From a virus, in IMG/VR virus record IMGVR_UViG_3300047382_000480, positions 62,001 through 126,000 of that record: a DNA stretch of 64,000 bases; one strand, written 5' to 3'. The notes beneath the pieces are model-generated. The model did not search any database and was not told the origin of the DNA. It worked only from the letters and a program-made list of their open reading frames with translations. Positions 1 to 9,247 of this stretch are shown in pieces; positions within the stretch are counted from its first letter, which is position 1, and every line of letters starts with the position of its first letter. The position numbers and the translations under genes are program-made.

Positions 1-369
1 ATGCTGTTGCGAACCATAACCAGAAACCTTAGAAGTTTGCACTATAACTGTCCCTGCACCACCTGTAACCGAGACAACAATATCTGACGCTTGTTCTCTG
101 ATGTCGGCAAACCCATAAAATTCTAATTTGCCTGACATGTGCATAGTATGTAACAACACGCTATTTCTTGTTACAGTTGCTGTGGCGCCACTCCCTAGTG
201 TCCAATAAAGTGCACTGATGTTGACCAATGGAGTAGAAACAGTTTCTGATGATTTCTTTAGGTCAGCTGATATATCGATAGTTTGGGCTGCAGGTGTGCT
301 TCCGTTTTCAGAAACAACAGTGACACCTTGAACCTGTGTTAACTTTAAATTTGCTTTGGTGGACGCCAT
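1..369 (-). CDS. Unknown virion-type protein, 3' end beyond window
   Basis: Open frame of 123 codons running off the left edge, starting with ATG (MASTKANLKLTQV). GGAG lies about 12 nt upstream, inside the last codons of the preceding gene. The product is rich in Ser, Thr, Val and Gly with alternating beta-strand pattern and has no signal peptide or membrane segment. It follows the portal and prohead-core genes on the same strand, at the place where T4 carries small prohead genes before the protease gp21. A structural or prohead role is inferred from position only; I do not recognise the family. Confidence 0.7.
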   Translation of the reverse strand, partial: MASTKANLKLTQVQGVTVVSENGSTPAAQTIDISADLKKSSETVSTPLVNISALYWTLGSGATATVTRNSVLLHTMHMSGKLEFYGFADIREQASDIVVSVTGGAGTVIVQTSKVSGYGSQQH

Positions 370-375
370 TTTTTA

Positions 376-744
376 TTATTCTCCTACAGGTTCAAGTTCC
401 CAAACAGGAACACGTTTTAAAGATTCTTTAAACATAACCTCAGCAACCGCATCAACCCCTTCCCCATAAGTAGCAAGAACTGTTCCTTCGCCTTCTTTAT
501 GGTGCATTATTGTAGCGTTTGGAGCCATATAAAACTTTTCTGTATTTGAGCTTCCTTGAGTTGGAGGAGTTTTATCCCCTTCTTCCCCTTTATCTGCTGC
601 ACCATGATTAGCTGTAGGTTCTTCAGCTTCTGGTTTGTTGACACATTCTTCTTCCTCGGTAATCATTTCTTCCGAAACGATTTCTTCCCCTGTGAGGATT
701 TTAAAGACTGTGTCTACTAGGTCTTGTGGTATACTTGGTTTCAT
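376..744 (-). CDS. Acidic small protein in the prohead gene cluster
   Basis: 122 aa. The first third (MKPSIPQDLVDTVFKIL) is a short predicted helix. It is followed by a very acidic, low-complexity Glu/Asp/Pro stretch and then a C-terminal part with TYGEGVDAVAEVMF. It lies 4 bp after the gp67-like gene and 6 bp before the next one, so it is co-transcribed with the portal and prohead-core genes. T4 has gp68 in this slot, and an acidic core protein would fit, but I see no clear sequence match. Function unknown. Confidence 0.7.
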   Translation of the reverse strand: MKPSIPQDLVDTVFKILTGEEIVSEEMITEEEECVNKPEAEEPTANHGAADKGEEGDKTPPTQGSSNTEKFYMAPNATIMHHKEGEGTVLATYGEGVDAVAEVMFKESLKRVPVWELEPVGE

Positions 745-748
745 TTTC

Positions 749-1027
749 TTATTCCGTTTCTGGTTCTGCCTCGGCAGTAGTTTCTGGAACTGCGACTTCT
801 CCCGCAGTCGGTTCTGGTAAATCTATTTCTTCGACCGATTGATTAAACATACCAGAAGCAACTTCAGCCTTTCTATCAGCTACCATTGAATCGGCACGAT
901 CATTCATCATGCTATTAAAAGTATCCTGAGCATCTGTCAGTTTACCATCTTTCCACTGATCCATCATTTTACGGACAGCATCAGCACGTTCATTTTCTAC
1001 ATTGCGTTCTGCAGTTTCTTCACTCAT
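749..1027 (-). CDS. gp67: Prohead core protein, gp67-like
   Basis: 92 aa, highly charged and helical. It begins MSEETAERNVENERADAVRKM and carries a second helix ADSMVADRKAEVASGMFN, then an acidic Pro/Glu-rich tail. T4 gp67 is a small (about 80 aa) acidic component of the scaffold core inside the prohead, encoded directly after the portal gene 20. This gene starts 2 bp after the portal stop, in the same order. The assignment rests on size, charge, helix content and position. Confidence 0.7.
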   Translation of the reverse strand: MSEETAERNVENERADAVRKMMDQWKDGKLTDAQDTFNSMMNDRADSMVADRKAEVASGMFNQSVEEIDLPEPTAGEVAVPETTAEAEPETE

Positions 1028-1029
1028 AA

Positions 1030-2547
1030 TTACTCACCTTCTTGGTCTTGATATTGTTGCGGTTCGGCTTGAAGTGCCTCCCCCTCTATTTGTTTATTGA
1101 TGACATTTATTTCATCATCTCGCATCTTAAGAATTTCTTTTTGCACATATTCTTTAGAGAAGTATTCGCCTACATAATTTGAAAGACCATTTAAAACTTC
1201 TACTCGGCTTCGTAGGATTTCTTGTTCTTTTGACTCAGTATAATATGCGTCAGAAGAATAAACATACCTTATGCCGTCTCTTAGTTCTGGCCATTCGGCT
1301 TCGGTTATAACACCCTTTAGAATAAGTTGCGTTTTCAGCAAATCGTCAAATAATGCTGAAAAACGTCTACGAAGTTTAGCGATAAACTTGGTAAACTTTA
1401 ATTCGTCTCGGCTGATTTCGGCACTACGACCAAAATTTAACCCTTGTTGGGCACCTTCTAATCTAGAGATCGGGACATTCAACGCTTGATATAATTTGCG
1501 TTGGAAATAGTCTACGTCACCAGTTTCTCCAAGGTTTTGACCTCCAGGAAGTGTTTGAATCTCTGTACCTCGACCGCCTTCGCGTCTTGGCATCCAGAAG
1601 TCTTCAAGCATAGACATAAACTTCTTGTCGTCTCTAATCTCTCCCGATTCGCCATCATAAACCAATTTGTTTCGATAGCGGTTCATTATATCTTTTAGAT
1701 ACTGTTCTGCCTTCATTGTTGGGAGATTACCAGTATCAACATAAAACACTCTGCGTTCTGGAGCACGAGTAATACGATATACAACAACAGCATTCTCCAT
1801 CATTCTCAGCTGATTCGCTGGTCTGATTGCTTTGTGTAAATATGACAAAGGTATATTTTTATCTTGATCTAACAAACCTGAAGGAATATATGTAATTGCA
1901 TCCTTCGATATTTTTAGGGATTTATCGTTAGCGTTCCCTGCTTTATACATTCCAGGTTTGTTCGCTATTCCCTTGTCATCGTAAATGAAATACTCATTTA
2001 TCTCTTTGACCATACTTACGCCAGTCTTGGCGTCTTTCTGTTTCTTGACGTCACGAACCTTTTTTATCTTTCGTGGGTCGATATATCTTACGTCATGAAG
2101 ACCTTTCCTGGGATTAGATTTATCCACAACTTTGTGGAAATAAATTCTTCCGTCGATATACCATCTTCGATAATAGTCTTGCGCCCTATTGTTAAAGTCA
2201 AGCATTGACAATAGACTTGCATATTCGTCAGCAATAGCTTTTTTAACAGTGGCTGATGCTTTAACGTCATCAGTGTTAACTGTTACTGGTTTTTCATCGT
2301 CAAGGTTAGAGATACTATCGTTGACAACATCTTCAATTGCAGCATCAACATCAGCATACATTGATATGTCTCGGTATCTCTTAATGAGTTGCTCTTCAGT
2401 ATTTGCAACTCCCTCAACATCAAAATAAGTGCCATAATAACCACCACCACGGATGGCTTCTAATGCACCATCAGAATCAGGAGCAACGAAAGACTCTGCA
2501 GTCTTCGGCTCCTTTTTCCGATTAATTTCAAATCCAAACAATTCCAT
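1030..2547 (-). CDS. gp20: Portal vertex protein gp20
   Basis: 505 aa (T4 gp20 is 524 aa). Portal-family features include the N-terminal FGFEINRKKE, an early ADVDAAIEDVVND helix, the wing segment RIYFHKVVD, and the stem/clip region with AVVVYRITRAPERRVFYVDTG, typical of T4-type portals. The C-terminal part includes the crown and tunnel region (ISRDELKFTKFIAKLRRRF). Twelve copies are expected to form the ring through which the terminase pumps DNA. It lies between the tail tube gene and the gp67-like gene, as in T4. Confidence 0.95.
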   Translation of the reverse strand: MELFGFEINRKKEPKTAESFVAPDSDGALEAIRGGGYYGTYFDVEGVANTEEQLIKRYRDISMYADVDAAIEDVVNDSISNLDDEKPVTVNTDDVKASATVKKAIADEYASLLSMLDFNNRAQDYYRRWYIDGRIYFHKVVDKSNPRKGLHDVRYIDPRKIKKVRDVKKQKDAKTGVSMVKEINEYFIYDDKGIANKPGMYKAGNANDKSLKISKDAITYIPSGLLDQDKNIPLSYLHKAIRPANQLRMMENAVVVYRITRAPERRVFYVDTGNLPTMKAEQYLKDIMNRYRNKLVYDGESGEIRDDKKFMSMLEDFWMPRREGGRGTEIQTLPGGQNLGETGDVDYFQRKLYQALNVPISRLEGAQQGLNFGRSAEISRDELKFTKFIAKLRRRFSALFDDLLKTQLILKGVITEAEWPELRDGIRYVYSSDAYYTESKEQEILRSRVEVLNGLSNYVGEYFSKEYVQKEILKMRDDEINVINKQIEGEALQAEPQQYQDQEGE

Positions 2548-2581
2548 TATTATAAGTCCCCTATACTAGATGTATTACTAT

Positions 2582-3097
2582 TTAGGCTACATCGTAATGT
2601 GTATATTGGAAGGTCACAGTAAATTCTTCAAAGATATCGTTTTGAGCATACTGCAAAGTGATTTCCGACATATTAATTGGGAAGGCATTCTTAAGAGTAT
2701 ACTTTCCTCCAGGCAACACTTCATCGTTTCTATCCAAATGCTCAACGACAATGTCTGCTTGATATTCACTTGGAGTAAGAACACCAGTATTACTTTCTCT
2801 ATCGTTTAAACCATTCATCCATTGCTCGAAAGGTTGGCGCAGTGAGAAACCAGAGTCGTTTACGATTGTTACAGTAAACGGATCAAAGATTCTTTCACCT
2901 GCCAATTTAACCTCACGACCTCTATACTGGATGATTGCAGGGTTTACATTAGAGGCAGGAAGTGCTGCCCCTGTTACCAAAAGACTATAGCTTGTGTCAA
3001 CATTTGGCACATAGCTTGGGAAGGCGAGGCTCACTCTAAACTGGTTAGGGCGAGCACCACCAGCACCTAATCTAGCCTTAAATTCTTCAATATTCAT
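2582..3097 (-). CDS. gp19: Tail tube protein gp19
   Basis: 171 aa (T4 gp19 is 163 aa). It has the tail-tube beta-sandwich pattern: NQFRVSLAFP near the N-terminus, the loop GREVKLAGERIFDPFTVTI, QPFEQWMNGLND, and a C-terminal FEEFTVTFQYTHYDVA strand. It stacks in hexameric rings to form the inner tail tube. It sits between sheath gp18 and portal gp20 as in T4. A diverged paralogue is encoded at 48088-48717. The start ATG has AGGAGATAAAA upstream. Confidence 0.93.
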   Translation of the reverse strand: MNIEEFKARLGAGGARPNQFRVSLAFPSYVPNVDTSYSLLVTGAALPASNVNPAIIQYRGREVKLAGERIFDPFTVTIVNDSGFSLRQPFEQWMNGLNDRESNTGVLTPSEYQADIVVEHLDRNDEVLPGGKYTLKNAFPINMSEITLQYAQNDIFEEFTVTFQYTHYDVA

Positions 3098-3119
3098 TTT
3101 TATCTCCTATAATCCTAGA

Positions 3120-5360
3120 TTAAGCACCCAACTCTTCAAACGAAATACCAGTTCTGGTAGCAACGAATGTAAGAGTGATGAAGTTAATTGATTTCGCTGG
3201 CTTGATGAAGATGTCAGCACGGAATTCGTTAGCATCAATAACCTGACCAGTGTTGTTTGTTTCATCACAAACTACACGGAAGTCATATACGCCTCGACGA
3301 CCTTGTACGTCACGCAAGAATGGTTCTACCAAACTTCTAAACTGGGCTCTTGTAAAGGCATCGTTGAATTCGAATAGCTGGAACTTTGCAGCTGCAGCAA
3401 CCGCTTTCTCAATAACGATAAACAATCTACGAACATTGATGCGATTAAACGCACTTGTTTTGGCTAGAAGTGTCTTATCACCAAATAAGATAATACCTTG
3501 TTGGGCATTTTGAACGATTGGGTTGACACCAGCAGAGTATAGCGCATCACGATCAGCTTTAGTAGGATTGAACGCCAATTTAACAGCATTCTTAATCGAA
3601 CCTCGATTCACCCCAGCTGGAGAGAACCATGGATCAGCTTCAAGGTCTGCTGTCACACAACAACCTGCTGTATCTCCATTTACTGGAACCCACGCATAAA
3701 TGTCATTGTAGCGATCGTACATATATTTCCAACCACTATCCATCACAGCATAGGAAGATCTTGTGTAACTTGCCAACTCAGCTTTGATATCAGTTACTTC
3801 AGAACCAGAGTTATTAACAACGCTTGCTCTTGCAGGAGATACAAATGTTAAGCAATCTTTTCTGATCTCAGATACATTATCGATGATGTAATCACCGACA
3901 GTTGCACTATGACCACCAGCAATGATTAGGCTTACGTCAGTTTCTTCATCGTTAGCAAACTTAGCGTATGAGGTTTGTAAATCACCATCAGTTGGTGCTG
4001 CATCTACGCCACCATTAAACGACCAAGCATTTGTATCAGAAGATCCTAAAAGTTTTGGATAAGGTTGTGAGAAACTACCACTTATATCAGTGTTGGCTTG
4101 GGTAGTTGCTAGGTCTTGCCCCCAACTTGTACCAATAAACACAGAATTTGTAGGGACTTGATCAGTGAATCTAATCCAATTAGATCTTGCATTTATTGCA
4201 TCTTTATAGTAATTTGCAGAGTTATCGTCGGATTTTGCGCCTTGTACTTTTGAAAGACCCTCGTATTTCTCGAGAACTGTACCAGCAGTACCAGTAATTT
4301 CACCACCTTCGTCGATCACGATAACGTGCAATTCATCAAAGTTAATTCCGTTTGAGTCAGCCCAGTCAGAAGTTCCTGGAACATTATCAAATTGACCAGC
4401 ATATATCCACTCTGTAGTCAAAGTAGCAGTTGCCTGAGCACCACTCCCACCACCACCACTAAATGTGATTGCAGGGGCAGAAGTATAGCCAAATCCTGGA
4501 TAGATTAAAACTACAGATTCAACAGCACCAGAGTTTAATGTCGCGTATGCATTAGCAGTACCGCCTGTTCTCGGGGAAGCTGCAAACGATACTGTAGGCG
4601 CAGAAGTGTATCCCGACCCACCAGCATCAATAGTGATAGTTTGGCTGACAGCATTAGCAGTGAAGTTACCTAAATCAGCGACTGAGACCTTTAAAGAGTC
4701 GCCAAGTTTTCCTGGGAATTTTGCAGCGAATGGTCCGACACCATTAGATTCTCCTGCATAGGTTGCATCATAATCATCGTCGTTTCTGATTAACTTACCC
4801 TGATTTGCTGAATCTAAGACAACACTAGCGGAAGCACCAGAACCGCCACCGCCTGTGAAGGTTACATTGGGAGCAACAGTATAGCCGAAACCTTGATTGG
4901 TTATAGTAATTCCTGTCACCGCACCACCGACAATTGTTGCAGTAGCGGTAGCAGTAATACCGCCATTTGCTGGGGATACACCAGTTGGGGCTGCAATAGT
5001 TACTGTTGGTGCCGAAGTATAACCCGAACCTCCAGCAGTTATAGTTATACCAGCTGTTGAGACCTGTTTGCTCGTTACCGAAACAGCGTTCCTCGCAGTT
5101 GAACCAACTTCTCTTGATACTAGTAAGTTTGAACCATATGCTAAGAAAGATGAAGCAGTTAGGAAGTCTACGTTATTTGTTCTTCTTGGTTTACCAAATC
5201 GTGCAACAAGATTGTTTTCCCCTGAAACAGAAACCAGTTCACGTGCAGGACCCCAAGCGAAATCGCCTACAAACCCCCCGACTGTGGTTCCAACTGCAGG
5301 AACGACAGCTGTCGCGTCTTGTTCTCTTACGAGAACTCCTGGACTTAATTGAAATGCCAT
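3120..5360 (-). CDS. gp18: Contractile tail sheath protein gp18
   Basis: 746 aa, longer than T4 gp18 (659 aa). The N-terminus MAFQLSPGVLVREQD and the C-terminal part (NPIVQNAQQGIILFGDKT, INVRRLFIVIEKAV, FRVVCDETNNTGQVID) are typical of T4-type sheath. The extra length comes from two paired copies of a GGSGYTSAPTV...GGGGSGA module at about residues 100-320. This module also occurs in other virion proteins of this phage and probably lies on the outer sheath surface, as variable sheath insertions do. A late-type -10 box lies 64 bp upstream. Confidence 0.95.
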   Translation of the reverse strand: MAFQLSPGVLVREQDATAVVPAVGTTVGGFVGDFAWGPARELVSVSGENNLVARFGKPRRTNNVDFLTASSFLAYGSNLLVSREVGSTARNAVSVTSKQVSTAGITITAGGSGYTSAPTVTIAAPTGVSPANGGITATATATIVGGAVTGITITNQGFGYTVAPNVTFTGGGGSGASASVVLDSANQGKLIRNDDDYDATYAGESNGVGPFAAKFPGKLGDSLKVSVADLGNFTANAVSQTITIDAGGSGYTSAPTVSFAASPRTGGTANAYATLNSGAVESVVLIYPGFGYTSAPAITFSGGGGSGAQATATLTTEWIYAGQFDNVPGTSDWADSNGINFDELHVIVIDEGGEITGTAGTVLEKYEGLSKVQGAKSDDNSANYYKDAINARSNWIRFTDQVPTNSVFIGTSWGQDLATTQANTDISGSFSQPYPKLLGSSDTNAWSFNGGVDAAPTDGDLQTSYAKFANDEETDVSLIIAGGHSATVGDYIIDNVSEIRKDCLTFVSPARASVVNNSGSEVTDIKAELASYTRSSYAVMDSGWKYMYDRYNDIYAWVPVNGDTAGCCVTADLEADPWFSPAGVNRGSIKNAVKLAFNPTKADRDALYSAGVNPIVQNAQQGIILFGDKTLLAKTSAFNRINVRRLFIVIEKAVAAAAKFQLFEFNDAFTRAQFRSLVEPFLRDVQGRRGVYDFRVVCDETNNTGQVIDANEFRADIFIKPAKSINFITLTFVATRTGISFEELGA

Positions 5361-5423
5361 TTTTTATCTCCTCGATATTATGGATAATCGTTATTATTAA
5401 TGCTCAATTGCGTTTACTGAAAT

Positions 5424-5431
5424 TATTTATA
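5424..5431 (-). promoter_or_regulatory. T4-late-like promoter upstream of gp18
   Basis: TATAAATA on the minus strand, identical to the T4 late -10 box recognised by gp55-RNA polymerase. It overlaps the gp17 stop codon and lies 64 bp before the gp18 ATG. Late promoters in T4 have no -35 element, so the match is short, but the same octamer recurs before many structural operons here. Confidence 0.65.
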
Positions 5432-7064
5432 ATAATGACGTTTTCTCTCTATCTGCAGTATACCAGATATCTCCACCCATAACTTCTACTTCTTCTTCAG
5501 AACCATCAACAATTTGACCGAATGGCGTTAAATCGTTCTCAATCATTCTCATTTCAGCGTTAAATAAACCTTCTCTAACATTAACATTTGTTAAATCTGA
5601 GAAAAATGTATTGGTTGTTATCCACCCAAACAGAACCAACGTCATTGCAAGGTCGTCATTATACCCCTCGTCAGCTTGGAATGTCTGTCCCTTTTCTGTA
5701 AATACAGACAATTCTCCTATGATATCGGCATCGTGGATCAACAATTTTGTATCTTCAACAAGGGATTTTATAGCAAAACACCCTTGCCTTTTGACTGCCT
5801 TTGAGGTTGTTACACCCAATTTAGCAGACCTTCCGAATCCAGGAGTCAAATACTGCTTTCCATTCTCGGTTAAAGTCGTGAATATGTTATCATATTCTTC
5901 TTCCTGATGTAATATATCTAATACTTGTTGCCCAATGTCATTCGCTTCAACTAAAACATATGCATTATTAAAGTCTTTTCCGACCTTAGATATGACACTC
6001 GGGTACAACATTGGAGATATTTTATTATGTCTGTATTTTCCCACCAATCTGTATGGCATTTCAGTGACATCTATTAAGGTAAATGCCGAATAATCTCCAC
6101 CGATACCTCTTGCAACATCTACTGCCATCATATAATAATGATTTGGGATTGGTTCTTCGTACAGATCTAACCCATCTTTACTGTATTCTGGATTTTTTGC
6201 AGACATTACCGAAAGTGTTTTGCCGTTAATTAGTGTATTTGTAGAACCTAAAAACTCACACAACACTTCCTGATTGAATTTTAACTCTCCGAGAAGTTTC
6301 AGTTGCTCGTCTGCCCACGACTCATCTCTTCCAGGGATTTCGCTGTATGGGATGAACATACGTTGAAATCCATTTTTACCTTCTTCGGCTTCGTTCCAAA
6401 ACTTCCAGAAATGGTTATAACCTAGAGGTGTAGAAGTAAGAAGAATCTTTGTAGTTTCACCAGCAGAAATGGTAGGATAAACAGCAGTAAAAAACTCTTC
6501 AGCAATATTATTCGGTATGATTGCTGCCTCGTCAATATACAACCAGTTTACAGATTTACCCCGAATACCAGAAGAAGTTGTAGCTGAGGTGAATACAACA
6601 GAGCCATTTTCTAAATCTACGTTACCTTTGTTCCAAGTTTTTACACCTTGTTGCATCCAGATAGGAAGACCTTCGTACATAATTTGGTAACGAGATAAAA
6701 CTTCTCTTGCAGCAGCAGTTTTGTTTGCAAGAATAGCAACAGTTTTATTTTCTTGAAATATTGTATAATGAAGGATACATGCTGCAGCAGTAACAGTCTT
6801 TCCTTGCTGACGACCTTCCATCAGGATAGTTTGTCGATTGTTCATAATAAAATCGACTTTTTTCTTTTGGCAGTCGTAAAGTTTGAATGGTTGTAATCCC
6901 TTATCAAGAGTTACAATTTGGCAATAATTTTCTATGAAGTAAATAGGATCATCTTTACATTTCAGCAGTTCTTTTATCTGCTCTTTAGTAAAGTCGTGTT
7001 GATGACCAATAGATTTTAAATTTGGATTTCCGTGATAGGAAGTTTCTTCAGTCGGTATCGCCAT
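5427..7064 (-). CDS. gp17: Terminase large subunit gp17
   Basis: 545 aa. The ATPase part has Walker A GRQQGKT at residues 84-90 and Walker B WLYIDE at 174-179, with the coupling motif LLTSTP at 208-213. The C-terminal RNase H-like nuclease shows AVDVARG (Asp316), VEAN (Glu373) and a late DDLA acidic motif. This is the DNA-packaging motor and headful nuclease. It overlaps the end of gp16 by 17 nt, as expected of translationally coupled terminase subunits. Confidence 0.97.
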   Translation of the reverse strand: MAIPTEETSYHGNPNLKSIGHQHDFTKEQIKELLKCKDDPIYFIENYCQIVTLDKGLQPFKLYDCQKKKVDFIMNNRQTILMEGRQQGKTVTAAACILHYTIFQENKTVAILANKTAAAREVLSRYQIMYEGLPIWMQQGVKTWNKGNVDLENGSVVFTSATTSSGIRGKSVNWLYIDEAAIIPNNIAEEFFTAVYPTISAGETTKILLTSTPLGYNHFWKFWNEAEEGKNGFQRMFIPYSEIPGRDESWADEQLKLLGELKFNQEVLCEFLGSTNTLINGKTLSVMSAKNPEYSKDGLDLYEEPIPNHYYMMAVDVARGIGGDYSAFTLIDVTEMPYRLVGKYRHNKISPMLYPSVISKVGKDFNNAYVLVEANDIGQQVLDILHQEEEYDNIFTTLTENGKQYLTPGFGRSAKLGVTTSKAVKRQGCFAIKSLVEDTKLLIHDADIIGELSVFTEKGQTFQADEGYNDDLAMTLVLFGWITTNTFFSDLTNVNVREGLFNAEMRMIENDLTPFGQIVDGSEEEVEVMGGDIWYTADREKTSLL

Positions 7065-7491
7065 CTTTTATTTCGCCTTCGATGACTTTTTCGTCATCTT
7101 GTTTCAACGCTTTCATCAATTCTGATGTGCTTCCATTAAATAAGACATTGGTTTGATGACCAATTTGAGGCTGTTTTTTAACATCTTTTTCGTCGAGTTT
7201 CTTTTTCTTTTGTTGCAACTCTAGAATATCTTTAGCCTGATCCCCAAACATTTTGATCAACTGACCAGCAACTTCATATGCTCTAGGGTTATCGCTGTTC
7301 TCAGCAACATTTACGATCCCCTGTAAAGTTGACTCGCTATATGCCATGGCTCGTTTTAACGCTCCACGTGCTTCATCGAAATCTTCGTCTACTGTCCCGT
7401 CAGTGGTTACGACTGGAACCTTTGGTTCAGATTCTTTTGTTGTGGTTTCAAAAGTTTTATCAAGCGCATCAAAAATTTTATTTTTACTCAT
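7048..7491 (-). CDS. gp16: Terminase small subunit gp16
   Basis: 147 aa from the ATG at 7491 (MSKNKIFDALDKTF). An upstream TTG at 7512 would add seven residues but is less likely, because the ATG overlaps the gp15 stop in an ATGAGTAA arrangement. The central part is helical (SESTLQGIVNVAEN, AYEVAGQLIKMFGDQAKDIL), as in T4-type gp16, and the tail is acidic. It regulates gp17 and packaging initiation. T4 gp16 is 164 aa. Confidence 0.9.
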   Translation of the reverse strand: MSKNKIFDALDKTFETTTKESEPKVPVVTTDGTVDEDFDEARGALKRAMAYSESTLQGIVNVAENSDNPRAYEVAGQLIKMFGDQAKDILELQQKKKKLDEKDVKKQPQIGHQTNVLFNGSTSELMKALKQDDEKVIEGEIKDGDTD

Positions 7492-8503
7492 AATTTGTGT
7501 CAAACTCTTCAAGGAATCGGTATGTGTCGTCTACACTTTGATTACCATCATCTGGTGCCTCAAAGGTAACAGTAGGGACACTCGTATATCCTGAACCGCC
7601 ATCATTTATTGTGACTGATTTTACTCTATATTTTCCTGTATTTATAGGATCTGGTTCCATCGTAACAGAAGCTCTTGCTCCCGATCCGTCACCAGTAATT
7701 GTTATATTTGGTCCATTTTGAGTATAACCACCACCCTTATACGTCAATTCTATTGCACTCACCGCAGTACCTGTTAAAACTGCAGTTCCCGTGGCTGTTG
7801 CTGAAGATACAGTATATGATTGTCTGGAAAATTTACCCGAAAGATCTGGGTCTTGGAATATATCAACAACAGCTTTTCTTATCACATCTTGATTTCCGAT
7901 GTAACCATAGAAATTTAGTTTCATATTAAAAGTCAAAGTCCAAACAATACTCGAACGATCTGAATAAGTTCCTTGAGTTTGATCTTCGTATCCGACAGAA
8001 TCTAATGTCAATTTTATGTCTCTTTTTATTCCCATTTCAGGAAGGTCGTTGACAGTGATGCTGAAATCTGGATTAAAGAAAGGTAAGATCTGCTCTATAA
8101 TTTGAAGACCATCTTCTTGGTTTTTTGCAAAAACATATAACTGTAAAGAAAGGTCGTATGGTGTAGAAGTAAAAACTTGCTTCACAGACGTTGCTGAACC
8201 TGAACCTTTTTTATGATGATGGATGGGAGAAACACGCCTTGCTGCATCGTATTGAAGAGAAACAATCTCAAACCCCATTCGTGGTAATACTAATGCAACC
8301 TCACCACGACTCTCAACGCTAGGAACCTGTTCGATTCTAGAAATGAATTTTTGTTTTGTTGAATACGCTAATGGTACTCTCAACGATTGAACAACATTAC
8401 CGCTAGAATCTGTTCTTTCTATGTTTATATTATTGAAAATTGTGCCAAAAGCAGCAACTGCTTTTCGGATATGAGAATGATAGAAAGTTTTACCCTTAAA
8501 CAT
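7484..8503 (-). CDS. gp15: Tail completion/sheath terminator gp15
   Basis: 339 aa (T4 gp15 is 272 aa). The first roughly 240 residues match the gp15 type: MFKGKTFYHSHIRKAVAAFG, VQSLRVPLAYSTKQKF, and QLYVFAKNQEDGLQIIEQIL. The protein caps the tail tube and sheath and joins the tail to the neck. The last roughly 90 residues are an added GGGYTQNGPNI...GGSGYTSVPTV module, the same beta module seen in gp18, gp8 and gp7, which explains the extra length. Its ATG overlaps the gp14 stop by one base. Confidence 0.9.
   Translation of the reverse strand: MFKGKTFYHSHIRKAVAAFGTIFNNINIERTDSSGNVVQSLRVPLAYSTKQKFISRIEQVPSVESRGEVALVLPRMGFEIVSLQYDAARRVSPIHHHKKGSGSATSVKQVFTSTPYDLSLQLYVFAKNQEDGLQIIEQILPFFNPDFSITVNDLPEMGIKRDIKLTLDSVGYEDQTQGTYSDRSSIVWTLTFNMKLNFYGYIGNQDVIRKAVVDIFQDPDLSGKFSRQSYTVSSATATGTAVLTGTAVSAIELTYKGGGYTQNGPNITITGDGSGARASVTMEPDPINTGKYRVKSVTINDGGSGYTSVPTVTFEAPDDGNQSVDDTYRFLEEFDTNYE
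7639..7646 (-). promoter_or_regulatory. T4-late-like -10 box inside gp15
   Basis: TATAAATA on the minus strand inside the 3' part of gp15, about 150 bp before gp16. It may give a separate late transcript for the terminase genes. A chance match within coding DNA cannot be excluded. Confidence 0.4.
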
Positions 8504-9246
8504 TAAAAGTCTCCAAACGGATTAGATTCCGTGAAGTCAAGGATATTACTTGCAGTCTCTGCAGCTTGGAAATCGTCACCTTGAACAGATGGTTTTATAG
8601 CATAATCTTCTTTAATCAAAGAACCTCCATCTTCAAGGGTAATATTACCTGAAGCATCTTCAAGCACAAGTTGGAACAGGCGTTGGTCAACTGTATTTGA
8701 ATCTTCAATTGCATCAATATCAGTAATTCCAGTATCGATGGATTCAGAACTGTATTCAAATAATTCACACTTCATCTTGAAAACATAAATTTTTCCAAGT
8801 TGGTAAAATGGATCTTGAAACTCTACAAATTTTATTTCGAATAAAGATTTTGTTTTGGGAAAGAACAACAAATCCCCTTCCATTGGTCTTGCCCCACCGC
8901 CTACAAACGAAGCACCATCGGTATTTGACACAACATCATCCCACCTTTTTCGAGACATAACAAATGTTGCTTGATCTCTTATTTCAAGACCAAATCTCTG
9001 GAATAATTCTCCGTCTCCCTCGAATCCTTCTGCGTTTTCGAGATACATTTCGACTGGATATGCCTGCTCAAACTTTGACAATTCATCTTCATCAAAAATA
9101 GTGTCTGTGTTCACAAAGGAACGAGGCATATAATAGATGTCATGTCCATAGATCTTGAGAGACTCTACAACAAGGTCTTCAACTAACCTCTGTTCGGCAG
9201 TAGTTCCTGATGTGTCTCCAGATTGAAAATAGAAATTGGTAGCCAT
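8503..9246 (-). CDS. gp14: Neck protein gp14
   Basis: 247 aa (T4 gp14 is 256 aa). Typical features are MATNFYFQSGDTSGTTAEQR, DLVVESLKIYGHDIYYMPR, FEQAYPVEMYLENAEGFEG and the Gly/Phe-rich PMEGDLLFFPKTKSLFEIKF segment. With gp13 it forms the neck that closes the filled head and receives the tail. It sits in a gp13-gp14-gp15-gp16-gp17 run identical in order to T4. Confidence 0.93.
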   Translation of the reverse strand: MATNFYFQSGDTSGTTAEQRLVEDLVVESLKIYGHDIYYMPRSFVNTDTIFDEDELSKFEQAYPVEMYLENAEGFEGDGELFQRFGLEIRDQATFVMSRKRWDDVVSNTDGASFVGGGARPMEGDLLFFPKTKSLFEIKFVEFQDPFYQLGKIYVFKMKCELFEYSSESIDTGITDIDAIEDSNTVDQRLFQLVLEDASGNITLEDGGSLIKEDYAIKPSVQGDDFQAAETASNILDFTESNPFGDF

Positions 9247-9247
9247 A

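Noticed and set aside
5057-5482. 141-codon and 94-codon plus-strand frames opposite the gp18 start
   Set aside because: They overlap the conserved N-terminus of the sheath protein and a late promoter on the other strand, with no recognisable product.
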